From Sphingomonas sp. Mn802worker (GTDB lineage: Bacteria; Pseudomonadota; Alphaproteobacteria; Sphingomonadales; Sphingomonadaceae), in assembly GCF_000382485.1 (NCBI RefSeq), contig NZ_AORY01000012.1, positions 432,309 to 496,308 of the forward strand: DNA of 64,000 nucleotides, given 5' to 3'. The notes beneath the pieces were generated by a model that was given only the letters and a program-made list of their open reading frames with translations, was not told the DNA's origin and ran no database searches. A program made the translations under genes and the position numbers. This document shows, piece by piece, positions 44,218 through 52,670 of this stretch (the stretch's first letter is position 1; every line of letters starts with the position of its first letter).

Positions 44218-47200
44218 TTGCCCGAATTGAACACGATCCTCGACGCCACCGTGCCGCTGACCTTGTCGGGGGTGCCGTCGGGGTTCCTGCCCTCGCTGCT
44301 GGCCGACATTGCGCGCGCGGCGCACTTGCGCGCGGTCTATGTCGCGGCGGACGAGGCGCAGATGCGCGCCGTGGCGGCGACCGCGACGTGGTTCGCGCCC
44401 GAGCTCGAGATCGTCCAGCTGCCGGCGTGGGATTGCCTCCCCTACGACCGCGCTTCGCCGACGCTACGCATCATGGCGGAGCGGATCGGCGCGCTGCACC
44501 GGTTGCAGGCCAAGCCGAAAGGCCCGCAACTCGTCCTGACCACCGTCAACGCCGCGACGCAGCGCACGCTGACCCCATTCCGCATCCGGCAGTTGGTCGC
44601 CGAATTGAAGCCCGGCGCCCGGATCGACCGCGACAAGCTCGCCGCGCTGTTGCAGGCGAACGGCTACGTCCGCACCGACACCGTTCACGATCAGGGCGAA
44701 TATGCCGTGCGCGGCGGCATCGTCGACCTGTTCCCCAGCGGCGAGGAACAGGCGCTCAGGCTCGACTTCTTCGGCGACGAGATCGAGACGGTCCGCACCT
44801 TCGATCCCGCCGACCAGCGCACGACCGGCCGCGTCGACGGCTTTGTGCTGCTGCCCGCGTCAGAAGCGCTGCTCGACGAGGAAAGCGTCAAGCGCTTCCG
44901 CACGCGCTACCGCGAGAAGTTCGGCGCGACCGCGACTGGCGATCCGTTGTACCAGGCGGTCAGCGACGGAAGGCGGCTGGCCGGCATGGAACACTGGCTG
45001 CCGCTGTTCGAGGACAAGCTGGCGACGCTCTGGGATCACCTCGGCGACGCAGTCGTCGTGCGCGACAGCGGCGCGCCTGCCGCAGCCGAGGCGCGGCTTG
45101 AAGCGATCGCCGACTATTACGAGAACCGCAAGCGCGCCGAGGCGGCCGAGCCCGGCAGCTATCGCGCACTACCCGCCAAGACGCTCTACCTCGACGCCGA
45201 CGAATGGCAGGCCGAGGTCACCGCTGCGCCGGCGCACCTCGTCTCGCCCTTTCACGAGCCGCCCTCGGCGCGCGTGCTCGACTTCGAGGTCGACGGCCCG
45301 CGCGACTTCGCGCCAGAGCGCGCCAATCAGGCCAACGTGTACGAGGCAGTGGTCGCGCACGTCGCCCGGCTGAAGAAGGAAGGCCGAAAGGCCATTCTCG
45401 CCAGCTATTCGGTCGGCGCGCGTGAGCGGTTGAAGAGCCTGCTCGAAGATCACGATCTGGTCGGCGCTCGCCTCGCCGACACATGGCAGGAGGCGCTGGG
45501 CACGGCCGAGCGCGGTGTGGCGCTGACCGTCGTTGCGCTCGATCACGGCTTCACCGCGCCGGGTGTCGCAGTGCTGACCGAGCAGGACATGCTGGGCGAC
45601 CGGCTGGTTCGCCGTGCCAAGCGCCGTAAGTCGGCCGACGCCTTCCTCGCCGAACTCGCGACGCTCTCGCCCGGCGATCTGGTGGTCCACAGCGACCACG
45701 GCATCGGTCGCTACGAAGGACTGATGCAGATACCCGTCGGCAAGGCGCCGCACGATTGCGTGGCCTTGAGCTACGCCGGCGGCGACAAGCTCTACGTGCC
45801 GGTGGAGAACCTGGAAGTGCTGTCGCGCTACGGCAGCGGCGAGGATGGCGCGTCCCTCGACAAGCTCGGCGGCGAGGCGTGGCAGCGGCGCAAGAGCCGG
45901 ATGAAGGAGCGCATCCGCGAGATCGCGGGCGAACTCATCAAGACCGCGGCCGAGCGCGCGCTGCGCCCGGGCGAGGTCGCCGAGCCCGACAGCGCCGGCT
46001 ACCCCGCCTTCGTCGATCGCTTCCCGTACGAGGAAACCGACGATCAGGATCGCGCGATCGGCGACGTGCTGGCCGATCTGGCGGCGGGCAAGCCCATGGA
46101 CCGCTTGATCGTCGGCGACGTCGGCTTCGGCAAGACCGAGGTCGCGCTGCGCGCCGCCTTCGTCGCAGCGATGGCGGGGATGCAGGTCGCGGTAATCTGC
46201 CCGACGACGCTGCTCGCACGACAGCATTTCACCAACTTCTCGGCGCGGTTCGAAGGCTTCCCGATCAACATCGGGCGGCTCTCCCGCCTCGTTCCCGCGG
46301 CGGAGGCGAAGAAGACCAAGGAGGGGCTGGCGGACGGCAGCATCGACGTGGTCGTCGGCACCCACGCGCTGCTCGCCAAGGGGTTGGACTTCAAGCGTAT
46401 CGGCCTCGTCATCGTCGACGAAGAGCAACGATTCGGGGTGACGCACAAGGAGCGGTTGAAGGCGCTCCGTGCCGACGTTCACATGCTGACCCTGACCGCC
46501 ACGCCGATCCCCCGAACGCTGCAGATGGCGATGTCTGGCCTGCGCGAACTGTCGGTGATCCAGACCCCGCCGGTCGACCGGCTCGCGGTGCGCACCTATG
46601 TCATGCCGTGGGATCCGGTCGTGCTGCGCGAGGCGCTGCTGCGGGAGCATTATCGCGGCGGGCAGAGCTTCCTCGTCACGCCGCGGATCGCCGACCTGCC
46701 CGACATCGAGGATTATCTGCGCAAGGAAGTGCCCGAAATACGCTTCGTCGTCGCACACGGGCAGATGAGCCCGACCGAGGTCGAGGAGCGGATGAGCGCA
46801 TTCTACGACAAGAAGTTCGAGGTGCTGGTCTCCACGTCGATCATCGAGAGCGGCATCGACATCGCGTCGGCCAACACGATGATCGTCAACCGTGCCGACC
46901 GCTTCGGCCTGGCGCAGCTCTACCAGTTGCGCGGCCGGGTCGGCCGATCGAAGACGCGCGCATACGCCTATATGGTCAGCCCGCCCGAGCGACAGATGAC
47001 TGAGGCGGCCGACAAGCGCCTGAAGGTGCTGTCCGATCTCGACACGCTGGGTGCGGGGTTCCAGCTCGCCAGCCACGACCTCGACATTCGTGGTGCGGGC
47101 AATCTGCTCGGCGACGAGCAGTCGGGGCATATCAAGGAGGTCGGCTACGAACTCTACCAGTCGATGCTGGAGGAGGCGATCATGGACGCCAAGGCGGGTG

Positions 47201-47670
47201 GCCTGCGTGACGCACCACGCGACTTCTCGCCGCAGATCACGGTCGATGCTCCGATCCTGATCCCGGAGGAATATGTCCCCGACCTCGACCTGCGGATGGG
47301 GCTGTACCGCCGCCTGAACGAGGTCGACGAGCGTGCCGGACTGGACGCGTTCGCCGCCGAGATGATCGACCGTTTCGGGCCCTTGCCGGAGGCGACCGAC
47401 AACCTCGTCAAGATCATGGAGATCAAGCTCAACGCAAAGAAGGCATGCGTGGCGAAGCTCGACGTCGGACCGAAGGGCGCGCTGGTCGCGTTCCACGACG
47501 ACAAGCCGCCCAACGTATCGGGGCTGCTCGCCTATGTCGACAAGCTGGGGCCGATTGCCAAGCTGCGCCCCGACAGCAAGCTGGCGGTCAGCCGCGCATG
47601 GGGCGATCCGCAGGCGCGGCTGAACGGCGCGCTGCAACTGTCGAAAGGGTTGGCGAAGGCGGCCGCCTGA
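44218..47670 (+). CDS. mfd: Transcription-repair coupling factor
   Basis: 1,150 residues. Removes RNA polymerase stalled at DNA lesions and recruits UvrA. UvrB-like N-terminal modules (LPAWDCLPYDRASP, VRGGIVDLFPSGEEQALRLDFFGDEIE) are followed by the RNA-polymerase-interacting domain (GDLVVHSDHGIGRYEGLMQIP) and the SF2 translocase. That has Walker A GDVGFGKTEVAL near 634, DEEQRFGVTHKERLK, TATPIPRTLQMAMSGLRE and TSIIESGIDIASANT. The TRCF C-terminal domain ends the protein. The likely start is a TTG at 44218; the Shine-Dalgarno sequence is weak. Confidence 0.97.
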   Translation: MPELNTILDATVPLTLSGVPSGFLPSLLADIARAAHLRAVYVAADEAQMRAVAATATWFAPELEIVQLPAWDCLPYDRASPTLRIMAERIGALHRLQAKPKGPQLVLTTVNAATQRTLTPFRIRQLVAELKPGARIDRDKLAALLQANGYVRTDTVHDQGEYAVRGGIVDLFPSGEEQALRLDFFGDEIETVRTFDPADQRTTGRVDGFVLLPASEALLDEESVKRFRTRYREKFGATATGDPLYQAVSDGRRLAGMEHWLPLFEDKLATLWDHLGDAVVVRDSGAPAAAEARLEAIADYYENRKRAEAAEPGSYRALPAKTLYLDADEWQAEVTAAPAHLVSPFHEPPSARVLDFEVDGPRDFAPERANQANVYEAVVAHVARLKKEGRKAILASYSVGARERLKSLLEDHDLVGARLADTWQEALGTAERGVALTVVALDHGFTAPGVAVLTEQDMLGDRLVRRAKRRKSADAFLAELATLSPGDLVVHSDHGIGRYEGLMQIPVGKAPHDCVALSYAGGDKLYVPVENLEVLSRYGSGEDGASLDKLGGEAWQRRKSRMKERIREIAGELIKTAAERALRPGEVAEPDSAGYPAFVDRFPYEETDDQDRAIGDVLADLAAGKPMDRLIVGDVGFGKTEVALRAAFVAAMAGMQVAVICPTTLLARQHFTNFSARFEGFPINIGRLSRLVPAAEAKKTKEGLADGSIDVVVGTHALLAKGLDFKRIGLVIVDEEQRFGVTHKERLKALRADVHMLTLTATPIPRTLQMAMSGLRELSVIQTPPVDRLAVRTYVMPWDPVVLREALLREHYRGGQSFLVTPRIADLPDIEDYLRKEVPEIRFVVAHGQMSPTEVEERMSAFYDKKFEVLVSTSIIESGIDIASANTMIVNRADRFGLAQLYQLRGRVGRSKTRAYAYMVSPPERQMTEAADKRLKVLSDLDTLGAGFQLASHDLDIRGAGNLLGDEQSGHIKEVGYELYQSMLEEAIMDAKAGGLRDAPRDFSPQITVDAPILIPEEYVPDLDLRMGLYRRLNEVDERAGLDAFAAEMIDRFGPLPEATDNLVKIMEIKLNAKKACVAKLDVGPKGALVAFHDDKPPNVSGLLAYVDKLGPIAKLRPDSKLAVSRAWGDPQARLNGALQLSKGLAKAAA

Positions 47671-47674
47671 CGCG

Positions 47675-48925
47675 CTACGCCACGCCGACCAGTCGTGCGA
47701 GGGTGGCGCTGTCGAGTGCAGCCGAACACAGGAAGCCCTGATAATAGGTGCAGCCGCGCGCTTCGAGCAACGCGCGCTGCTCCTCCGTCTCGACGCCCTC
47801 GGCGATCGTCTCCAGCCCGAGCGCGTTCGCGATCGCGATCACGCCCTCCACCACCGCTCGGTGTCGTCGGTCGCCGACGATGCTTTGCGTCAGCCGCAGG
47901 TCGATCTTGAGGTAATCGACCGGCAGCGCGGTCAGATAGGCGAGGCTCGAATAACCGGTGCCGAAATCGTCGATCGCGACACGGCAGCCGCCGTCACGCA
48001 ACGTCGCCAGCAACTCGGTCGCGCCATCGAGATCGTCGATCAACCCGCCTTCGGTGATCTCCGCAGTGACGCGCGCGCGTGCGATGCCGCTCGTATCGAC
48101 GCGGGCGAGAAAGCGCGCGGCGAAATCGGGGCGCGACAGATCGGCTGCGGTGACGTTCACTGCGACGCGCAAATGCTTGAGCGCGTCGGACCACCCCGCG
48201 GCACTCGCCAGCGCGCGCGCAAGGATGTGGTCGGACAGGACGAGGCCGAGATCGGCCCGATCCGACGCTGCCAGCAGCGTCTGCGCGCCCAGTTCGCCGA
48301 GTTCGGGATGGTTCCAGCGCGCCAGCGCCTCGACACCCTCGATCCGGCCGTTTCCGAACGCGACCTGCGGCTGGAACAGCACGGCGATCTCGTCGCGCTC
48401 GATCGCGCGATGCAGGTCGGCGGCGAGCTGCGCGATCGGGCGATGCGGTGCGGGCGGCGCGATCCGTGTCGTCGCGCCTTCGAGCACGCGCGCGTCGGCA
48501 AGCGCGGCGCGCGCGCGTGCGACCAGCGCCTCGGCTTCCTCGCCCTGGCCGCTTGCCACGCCGATCCGGGTGCCGACATGGACGGTGGTCGCACCCACCG
48601 CGAAGGGCTGCGCCAGCGCGAACTCGATCGCGGCGATCAGCGGATGCGCCGCCTCGAACGGCAACGGCAGCGCGAGCGTGAACACCGCACCTTCGCGGCT
48701 CAGCTCCAGGTCATCGGTCGCGGACAACACGCGCCCGAGCCGGTCGATCGCGACCTTGAGCAGCGCGTCGCCGGTGTCGCGTCCGTAAGCGGCGTTGATG
48801 ATTTCGAAACTGGCGAGCGCGACGATCGCGACCGTGACCGGACGGTCGTGCGCGATCCACGCATCGATGACGGGACTGGGTGTTGGACCCTCGTGTCCGC
48901 GCCGCGCTAAACTGTTTTCCCCCAA
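47675..48925 (-). CDS. EAL-domain protein with degenerate GGDEF domain
   Basis: About 416 residues from a TTG at 48925, chosen for the GGAGGA nine bases upstream. An ATG at 49033 in the same frame overlaps moaA and is less likely. A GGDEF-like fold (TVAIVALASFEIINAAYGRDTGDALLKV) lacks the GGDEF signature, which reads SREGA, so it is probably regulatory. The EAL domain looks active: GVEALARWNHPELGELG, VNVTAADLSRPDF, AEITEGGLIDD, IDDFGTGYSSLAYL, DYLKIDLRLTQ and AEGVETEEQ. It should hydrolyse cyclic di-GMP. No transmembrane helix. Confidence 0.9.
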   Translation of the reverse strand: MGENSLARRGHEGPTPSPVIDAWIAHDRPVTVAIVALASFEIINAAYGRDTGDALLKVAIDRLGRVLSATDDLELSREGAVFTLALPLPFEAAHPLIAAIEFALAQPFAVGATTVHVGTRIGVASGQGEEAEALVARARAALADARVLEGATTRIAPPAPHRPIAQLAADLHRAIERDEIAVLFQPQVAFGNGRIEGVEALARWNHPELGELGAQTLLAASDRADLGLVLSDHILARALASAAGWSDALKHLRVAVNVTAADLSRPDFAARFLARVDTSGIARARVTAEITEGGLIDDLDGATELLATLRDGGCRVAIDDFGTGYSSLAYLTALPVDYLKIDLRLTQSIVGDRRHRAVVEGVIAIANALGLETIAEGVETEEQRALLEARGCTYYQGFLCSAALDSATLARLVGVA

Positions 48926-49031
48926 AGGACTTCTTCCTCCCACCCGCCACGCGTGTAGCGCGGCGCAACCAAGCCGCCAATCGTTCGTCCTGCTCTTGTG
49001 ACCCGCCGTGACCCCGCTTAGCTCTACCTCC

Positions 49032-50045
49032 ATGACAACCGAACCGAACAGCGCGGAGTCGTCGCTGATCGACGGCTTTGGCCGGACGATCCGATACCTG
49101 CGCGTCTCGGTGACCGATCGCTGCGACCTGCGCTGTCGCTATTGCATGGCGGAGAACATGACGTTCCTGCCACGGTCGCAGATCGCCTCGCTTGATGAAC
49201 TAGCCATCATCACCGAACGCTTCATCGCACGCGGCGTCGACAAGGTGCGACTGTCGGGTGGAGAACCGTTGGTGCGCCGCGACGTGATCGATCTCGTCCA
49301 GCGGCTCGGTCGTCACGTCGGGTCGGGGCTTAAAGAGCTGACGATGACCACCAACGGCACGCGGCTGGCCGGATATGCCGGGCTGCTGGCGGGTGCCGGT
49401 ATGCGGCGGATCAACGTCAGCATGGACACGCGCGACCCGGACAAGTTCCGCTTCATCACCCGCCATGGCGACGTCGCGCAGGTGCTGAATGGGATCAAGG
49501 CGGCCACCGAGACGGGTCTGCGCGTCAAGATCAACATGGTCGCGCTCAAGGACTTCAACGAGCACGAGATCGGCGACATGCTCGCCTGGTGCGTCGGCGA
49601 GGGTCATGACCTGACGTTGATCGAGACGATGCCGCTCGGCGATGTGGAAGAGGATCGCACCGATCGGTTCATGCCGCTGACCGTGGTCAAGGAGATGATC
49701 GAGGCCCGCTTCGCACTGTCGCGTGACCTGAACGGCACCGGTGGTCCGGCGCGATATTGGCGGGTCGATGGCTCGGACACGCGGCTCGGCCTGATCTCGC
49801 CGCTGACCGCCAACTTCTGCGACGGATGCAACCGGGTGCGGCTGACGACCGAGGGCAAGCTTTACACCTGTCTCGGCCACGACGATCAGCGTGACCTGCG
49901 CGCGGCGCTGCGCGAGGGCGGGACGGCCGGACTCGACGCTGCGATCGAGAGCGCGCTGGTGACCAAGCCCCGGCGACATGACTTCCGCATCGAGCGCGAC
50001 GGTGCGCCGGCAATTGCGCGTCACATGAGCGTCACGGGGGGATGA
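49032..50045 (+). CDS. moaA: GTP 3',8-cyclase MoaA (molybdopterin synthesis)
   Basis: 337 residues from the ATG at 49032. Radical SAM enzyme for the first step of molybdenum cofactor synthesis. The radical SAM cluster is CDLRCRYC (C31, C35, C38). The second cluster is at C263, C266 (CDGC) and C280 in KLYTC. The C-terminus ends in Gly-Gly, as required for catalysis. An upstream GTG at 49008 would add eight residues. It overlaps nadK by four bases (ATGA). No other moa genes in the window. Confidence 0.97.
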   Translation: MTTEPNSAESSLIDGFGRTIRYLRVSVTDRCDLRCRYCMAENMTFLPRSQIASLDELAIITERFIARGVDKVRLSGGEPLVRRDVIDLVQRLGRHVGSGLKELTMTTNGTRLAGYAGLLAGAGMRRINVSMDTRDPDKFRFITRHGDVAQVLNGIKAATETGLRVKINMVALKDFNEHEIGDMLAWCVGEGHDLTLIETMPLGDVEEDRTDRFMPLTVVKEMIEARFALSRDLNGTGGPARYWRVDGSDTRLGLISPLTANFCDGCNRVRLTTEGKLYTCLGHDDQRDLRAALREGGTAGLDAAIESALVTKPRRHDFRIERDGAPAIARHMSVTGG

Positions 50046-50821
50046 ACGACTACCCGCGGCGGGCGCTGCTCGCCTCGCCGACACCGCCCGCGCAGGCGGC
50101 GCGTGCCGAACTCGCCGACGCATGGGACTGGGTGCCGGTCGAGGAGGCCGATCTGGTCGTGGCGCTCGGCGGCGACGGCTTCATGCTGCAGACGCTCCAC
50201 ATGCTGCTCGAACGGCGCAAGCCGATCGTCCCGGTGTTCGGCATGAACCTCGGCACCGTCGGTTTCATGATGAACGAGTGGCGCCACCATGGCCTCGAAG
50301 AGCGCATTCGTCGCGCCAAGGCGTTCAAGGTCACGCCGCTCACCATGACCGCGACCGGGATCGACGGGCGCGTCCACTCGCTGCCAGCGATCAACGAAGT
50401 GTCGCTGCTACGCGAGACGCGGCAGACCGCTAAGCTGGAAGTGTCGGTCAACGACCGCGTCGTGCTCGAGGAACTGTCGTGCGACGGCATTCTGGTGGCG
50501 ACTCCCGCCGGATCGACCGCGTACAATCTGTCGGCACATGGCCCAATCCTGCCGCTCGGCTCGGCGATGATCGCGCTGACGCCGATCAGTGCGTTCCGCC
50601 CGCGGCGCTGGCGTGGCGCGATCCTGCCCGACAAGGCGCGCGTTACCCTGCGGGTGCTTGATGCGGCCAAGCGTCCGGTGTCCGCCGTGGCCGATCAGCG
50701 CGAGTTGCGCGATGTCGCCTGTGTCGAGGTTTGCATGGACCGCGCGCGCGAATTGACGTTGTTGTTCGACCCGGAACACGCGCTGGACGACCGAATCTCG
50801 ATGGAGCAATTCGTCGTCTGA
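50042..50821 (+). CDS. nadK: NAD kinase
   Basis: 259 residues. Phosphorylates NAD to NADP. The GGDGFMLQTLH motif and VFGMNLGTVGFMMNEW are diagnostic, as are LSCDGILVATPAGSTAYNLSAHGPI and SAFRPRRWRGAILP. Short form without regulatory N-terminus. Its start overlaps the moaA stop, and GGGGGG lies just upstream of the start as a Shine-Dalgarno sequence. Confidence 0.95.
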   Translation: MNDYPRRALLASPTPPAQAARAELADAWDWVPVEEADLVVALGGDGFMLQTLHMLLERRKPIVPVFGMNLGTVGFMMNEWRHHGLEERIRRAKAFKVTPLTMTATGIDGRVHSLPAINEVSLLRETRQTAKLEVSVNDRVVLEELSCDGILVATPAGSTAYNLSAHGPILPLGSAMIALTPISAFRPRRWRGAILPDKARVTLRVLDAAKRPVSAVADQRELRDVACVEVCMDRARELTLLFDPEHALDDRISMEQFVV

Positions 50822-50849
50822 AAAGTCATCGCGAATGACCCGAAAAGGG

Positions 50850-50877
50850 TTGCACGTCGAAAATCAGCGTTTATAGA
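50850..50877 (+). promoter_or_regulatory. Sigma-70-type promoter of tRNA-Asn
   Basis: TTGCAC (50850-50855) and TATAGA (50872-50877) with a 16-base spacer, about 19 bases upstream of the tRNA. It is close to the sigma-70 consensus and lies in a locally AT-richer stretch after nadK. Confidence 0.7.
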
Positions 50878-50895
50878 CGCGGCTCCGCGCAGCGT

Positions 50896-50970
50896 TCCCT
50901 GATAGCTCAGCGGTAGAGCTCTCGACTGTTAATCGAGCGGCCGTAGGTTCGAATCCTACTCAGGGAGCCA
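50896..50970 (+). tRNA. tRNA-Asn (anticodon GTT)
   Basis: 75 bases including encoded CCA (50968-50970). Acceptor stem TCCCTGA/TCAGGGA, discriminator G. D arm TAGCTCAGCGGTAGAGC. Anticodon arm CTCGA-CTGTTAA-TCGAG. T arm GTAGGTTCGAATCCTAC. A run of T follows directly after CCA and could end transcription. Confidence 0.97.
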
Positions 50971-51140
50971 TTTTTCGCGATCAGGCAGCGCTGGACGACA
51001 GCGCCGGCTGCACCCACTTGAGAAAACCATCGCGTCGGCGCAGATGCGCTGATCATCCGAGCGTGAGCGCGGACGCAAGGATGCGCCCGACGCGCGTCGA
51101 CGCGACGGCCCTCATATTCCGGGAGCGCAATCGCGCGCCC

Positions 51141-51171
51141 AAAGAACGCCCGGTGCGCAAGGCACCGGGCG
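51141..51171 (-). terminator. Intrinsic terminator of the small membrane-protein gene
   Basis: On the minus strand, a perfect 10-bp stem CGCCCGGTGC/GCACCGGGCG with loop CTTGC, followed by TTCTTT. It starts nine bases after the stop at 51180. Confidence 0.85.
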
Positions 51172-51179
51172 CAGCAATC

Positions 51180-51428
51180 TCAGTTGCTGTCAGAATTGTC
51201 GTCGTTGACGATCGCGATGACGCCGATCGCAACGATGCCCGCGAGGATCGCGAGGCCGACGAAGCCGAAGCCACCGGCCAGCTCGTTCTGCTTCGCCGAC
51301 GGGGTGCTGGCGCGGACGCTGTTGCCGACCGACAGGCTGGCGGCGGGGTTGGCGGTGGCGGCAAGCGCAGGCGATACGGACAGCGACGCGACGGCGGCAG
51401 CCGCCAGGAACTTCTTCAGCATGGTCAA
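51180..51428 (-). CDS. Small exported/membrane protein, function unknown
   Basis: 82 residues from 51428, or 80 from a second ATG at 51422. A signal peptide (KKFLAAAAVASLSVSPALAA) is followed by a short polar part (SVRASTPSAKQNELAGG). A transmembrane helix (FGFVGLAILAGIVAIGVIAIV) ends with an acidic tail NDDNSDSN. This layout is common in small Sphingomonas envelope proteins of unknown role. GGAGAATT just upstream of the start serves as Shine-Dalgarno sequence. It has its own terminator. Confidence 0.82.
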   Translation of the reverse strand: MTMLKKFLAAAAVASLSVSPALAATANPAASLSVGNSVRASTPSAKQNELAGGFGFVGLAILAGIVAIGVIAIVNDDNSDSN

Positions 51429-51639
51429 TTCTCCTTCGATGATCGGCCCGGCTGCGTGGTTACACTACTGACGGTCCCGACGACACACACGTGTCGGGCA
51501 ACACCAAACCTTGCAAGGCGCAATTAGTGCCAGTCATCGTTGTCAAAGTGGCCGGTTGCCGCTTTTTCTTGCCAGCTTGTTGTGTTCGCGCCACAGTGAG
51601 GCGCTGATACATAAAGATACAATTAGGCGAGGATTACCG

Positions 51640-51750
51640 ATGTTGATGATCGAAGTCGCGATGGGCATTGTTGCTGCGTCCTTCATTGCAATTCCGCTCG
51701 CACTTGCGCGGTTCGGAAAACCCGCGGGCACCGAGATCGAGAAAAGCTAG
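51640..51750 (+). CDS. Candidate 36-residue single-span membrane protein
   Basis: Short gene from the ATG at 51640, preceded by GGCGAGGA at a good distance. The protein is one hydrophobic helix (IEVAMGIVAASFIAIPLALARF) followed by a short polar tail (GKPAGTEIEKS). Upstream sequence is AT-rich (near 51600-51630) and could hold a promoter. No homology recognised. Real small-protein gene is likely but not certain. Confidence 0.5.
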   Translation: MLMIEVAMGIVAASFIAIPLALARFGKPAGTEIEKS

Positions 51751-51863
51751 CCTCCGAGAAGGGCCGGATCGCCGCCGGAGCCATTCCGTTCATCGCACGT
51801 TCCACTCGGGTCGGCTATATGGCGCTGATCGCGCCCAGTCGGGTGTGAGCGGAGAGATGTGAG

Positions 51864-52457
51864 ATGTTGAGGAGATTGGGTCGCAGGGCGCTGGTGGTTG
51901 CGTTGGCTGCGAGCACGACCGTCGTCGCAGGGTGCGCGACCGAAACCGCCTACCGTCCAGCGACCGGCTCGGGCTTCTATCGCACCGGTTATAGTGACAC
52001 CCGCATCACGCCGAACCGTTTCCGCGTGACCTTCGCCGGCAACTCGGTCACCGATCGTGATGTGGTGGAGCGGTACCTGCTGTTCCGCGCCGCCGAGCTG
52101 ACGACGCAGAACGGCTTCGACTATTTTGTCATGGCCGATCGTGACACCGACCGGCAGGCGCGTACCTATTCGACGCCGGGTGCCTGGGGCCCGGGCTTCG
52201 GACCGTATGGCGGCCTTTGGGGCCCGCGCTGGGGCTTCTACGGCAGCTTCGGCTATCGCTCCTGGGATCCGTTCTGGGGCGGACCGTGGGGCGGTTGGGG
52301 CGGCGGCGCTGACATCCGTACTGTCGATCGCTACGAGGCGAGCGCTGAAATCGTGATGTTCCGCGGCAAGCCGCAACCGGGCAATGTTCGCGCCTTCGAT
52401 GCGCGGCAGGTCATCGAGACGCTCGGGCCCACGATCAAGCTGCCTCAGGCGCGCTAA
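51864..52457 (+). CDS. CC0125/CC1285-like lipoprotein
   Basis: 197 residues. A signal peptide with lipobox VVAGC gives lipidated Cys24. The conserved core is YRPATGSGFYRTGYSDTR, then FAGNSVTDRDVVERYLLFRAAELT and GFDYFVMADRDTD, matching the alphaproteobacterial CC0125/CC1285 family. A Gly/Trp/Pro-rich low-complexity segment (near 108-150) follows. Likely outer-membrane bound; function unknown. Followed by a strong terminator. Confidence 0.88.
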   Translation: MLRRLGRRALVVALAASTTVVAGCATETAYRPATGSGFYRTGYSDTRITPNRFRVTFAGNSVTDRDVVERYLLFRAAELTTQNGFDYFVMADRDTDRQARTYSTPGAWGPGFGPYGGLWGPRWGFYGSFGYRSWDPFWGGPWGGWGGGADIRTVDRYEASAEIVMFRGKPQPGNVRAFDARQVIETLGPTIKLPQAR

Positions 52458-52476
52458 GCCCGCCGCTGTAACAATC

Positions 52477-52509
52477 AAAGGCTCCCTGCCGTCGGCGGGG
52501 AGCCTTTTT
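52477..52509 (+). terminator. Intrinsic terminator after the CC0125-like gene
   Basis: Stem AAAGGCTCCCTGCC/GGCGGGGAGCCTTT (one G-U), three-base loop GTC, then a run of T. It begins 20 bases after the stop. The following 52510-52670 holds no gene that I can support. Confidence 0.9.
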
Positions 52510-52670
52510 CTTGTCGGCAACTTCGGATTTAGGCTGCTGATGCGGTCTTCGATCTGTGGCGAGGAAGCCCGACATCGCACGTGCCCGCCGAGCGACTTCG
52601 CGCATGTGCCGTCAACGTAATGGGTCCCCGGACGTTTGCCGCACACCCAGCGCGATAGACTAGGCGGGTG

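Noticed and set aside
45169..47637. 822-residue open frame antisense to mfd
   Set aside because: mfd on the plus strand has all family motifs. The antisense product is His/Arg/Gln/Val-rich with no recognisable domain.
50896..51180. Possible mobile-element attachment at tRNA-Asn
   Set aside because: No integrase gene and no direct repeat of the tRNA 3' end was seen downstream. The following genes look native in composition.
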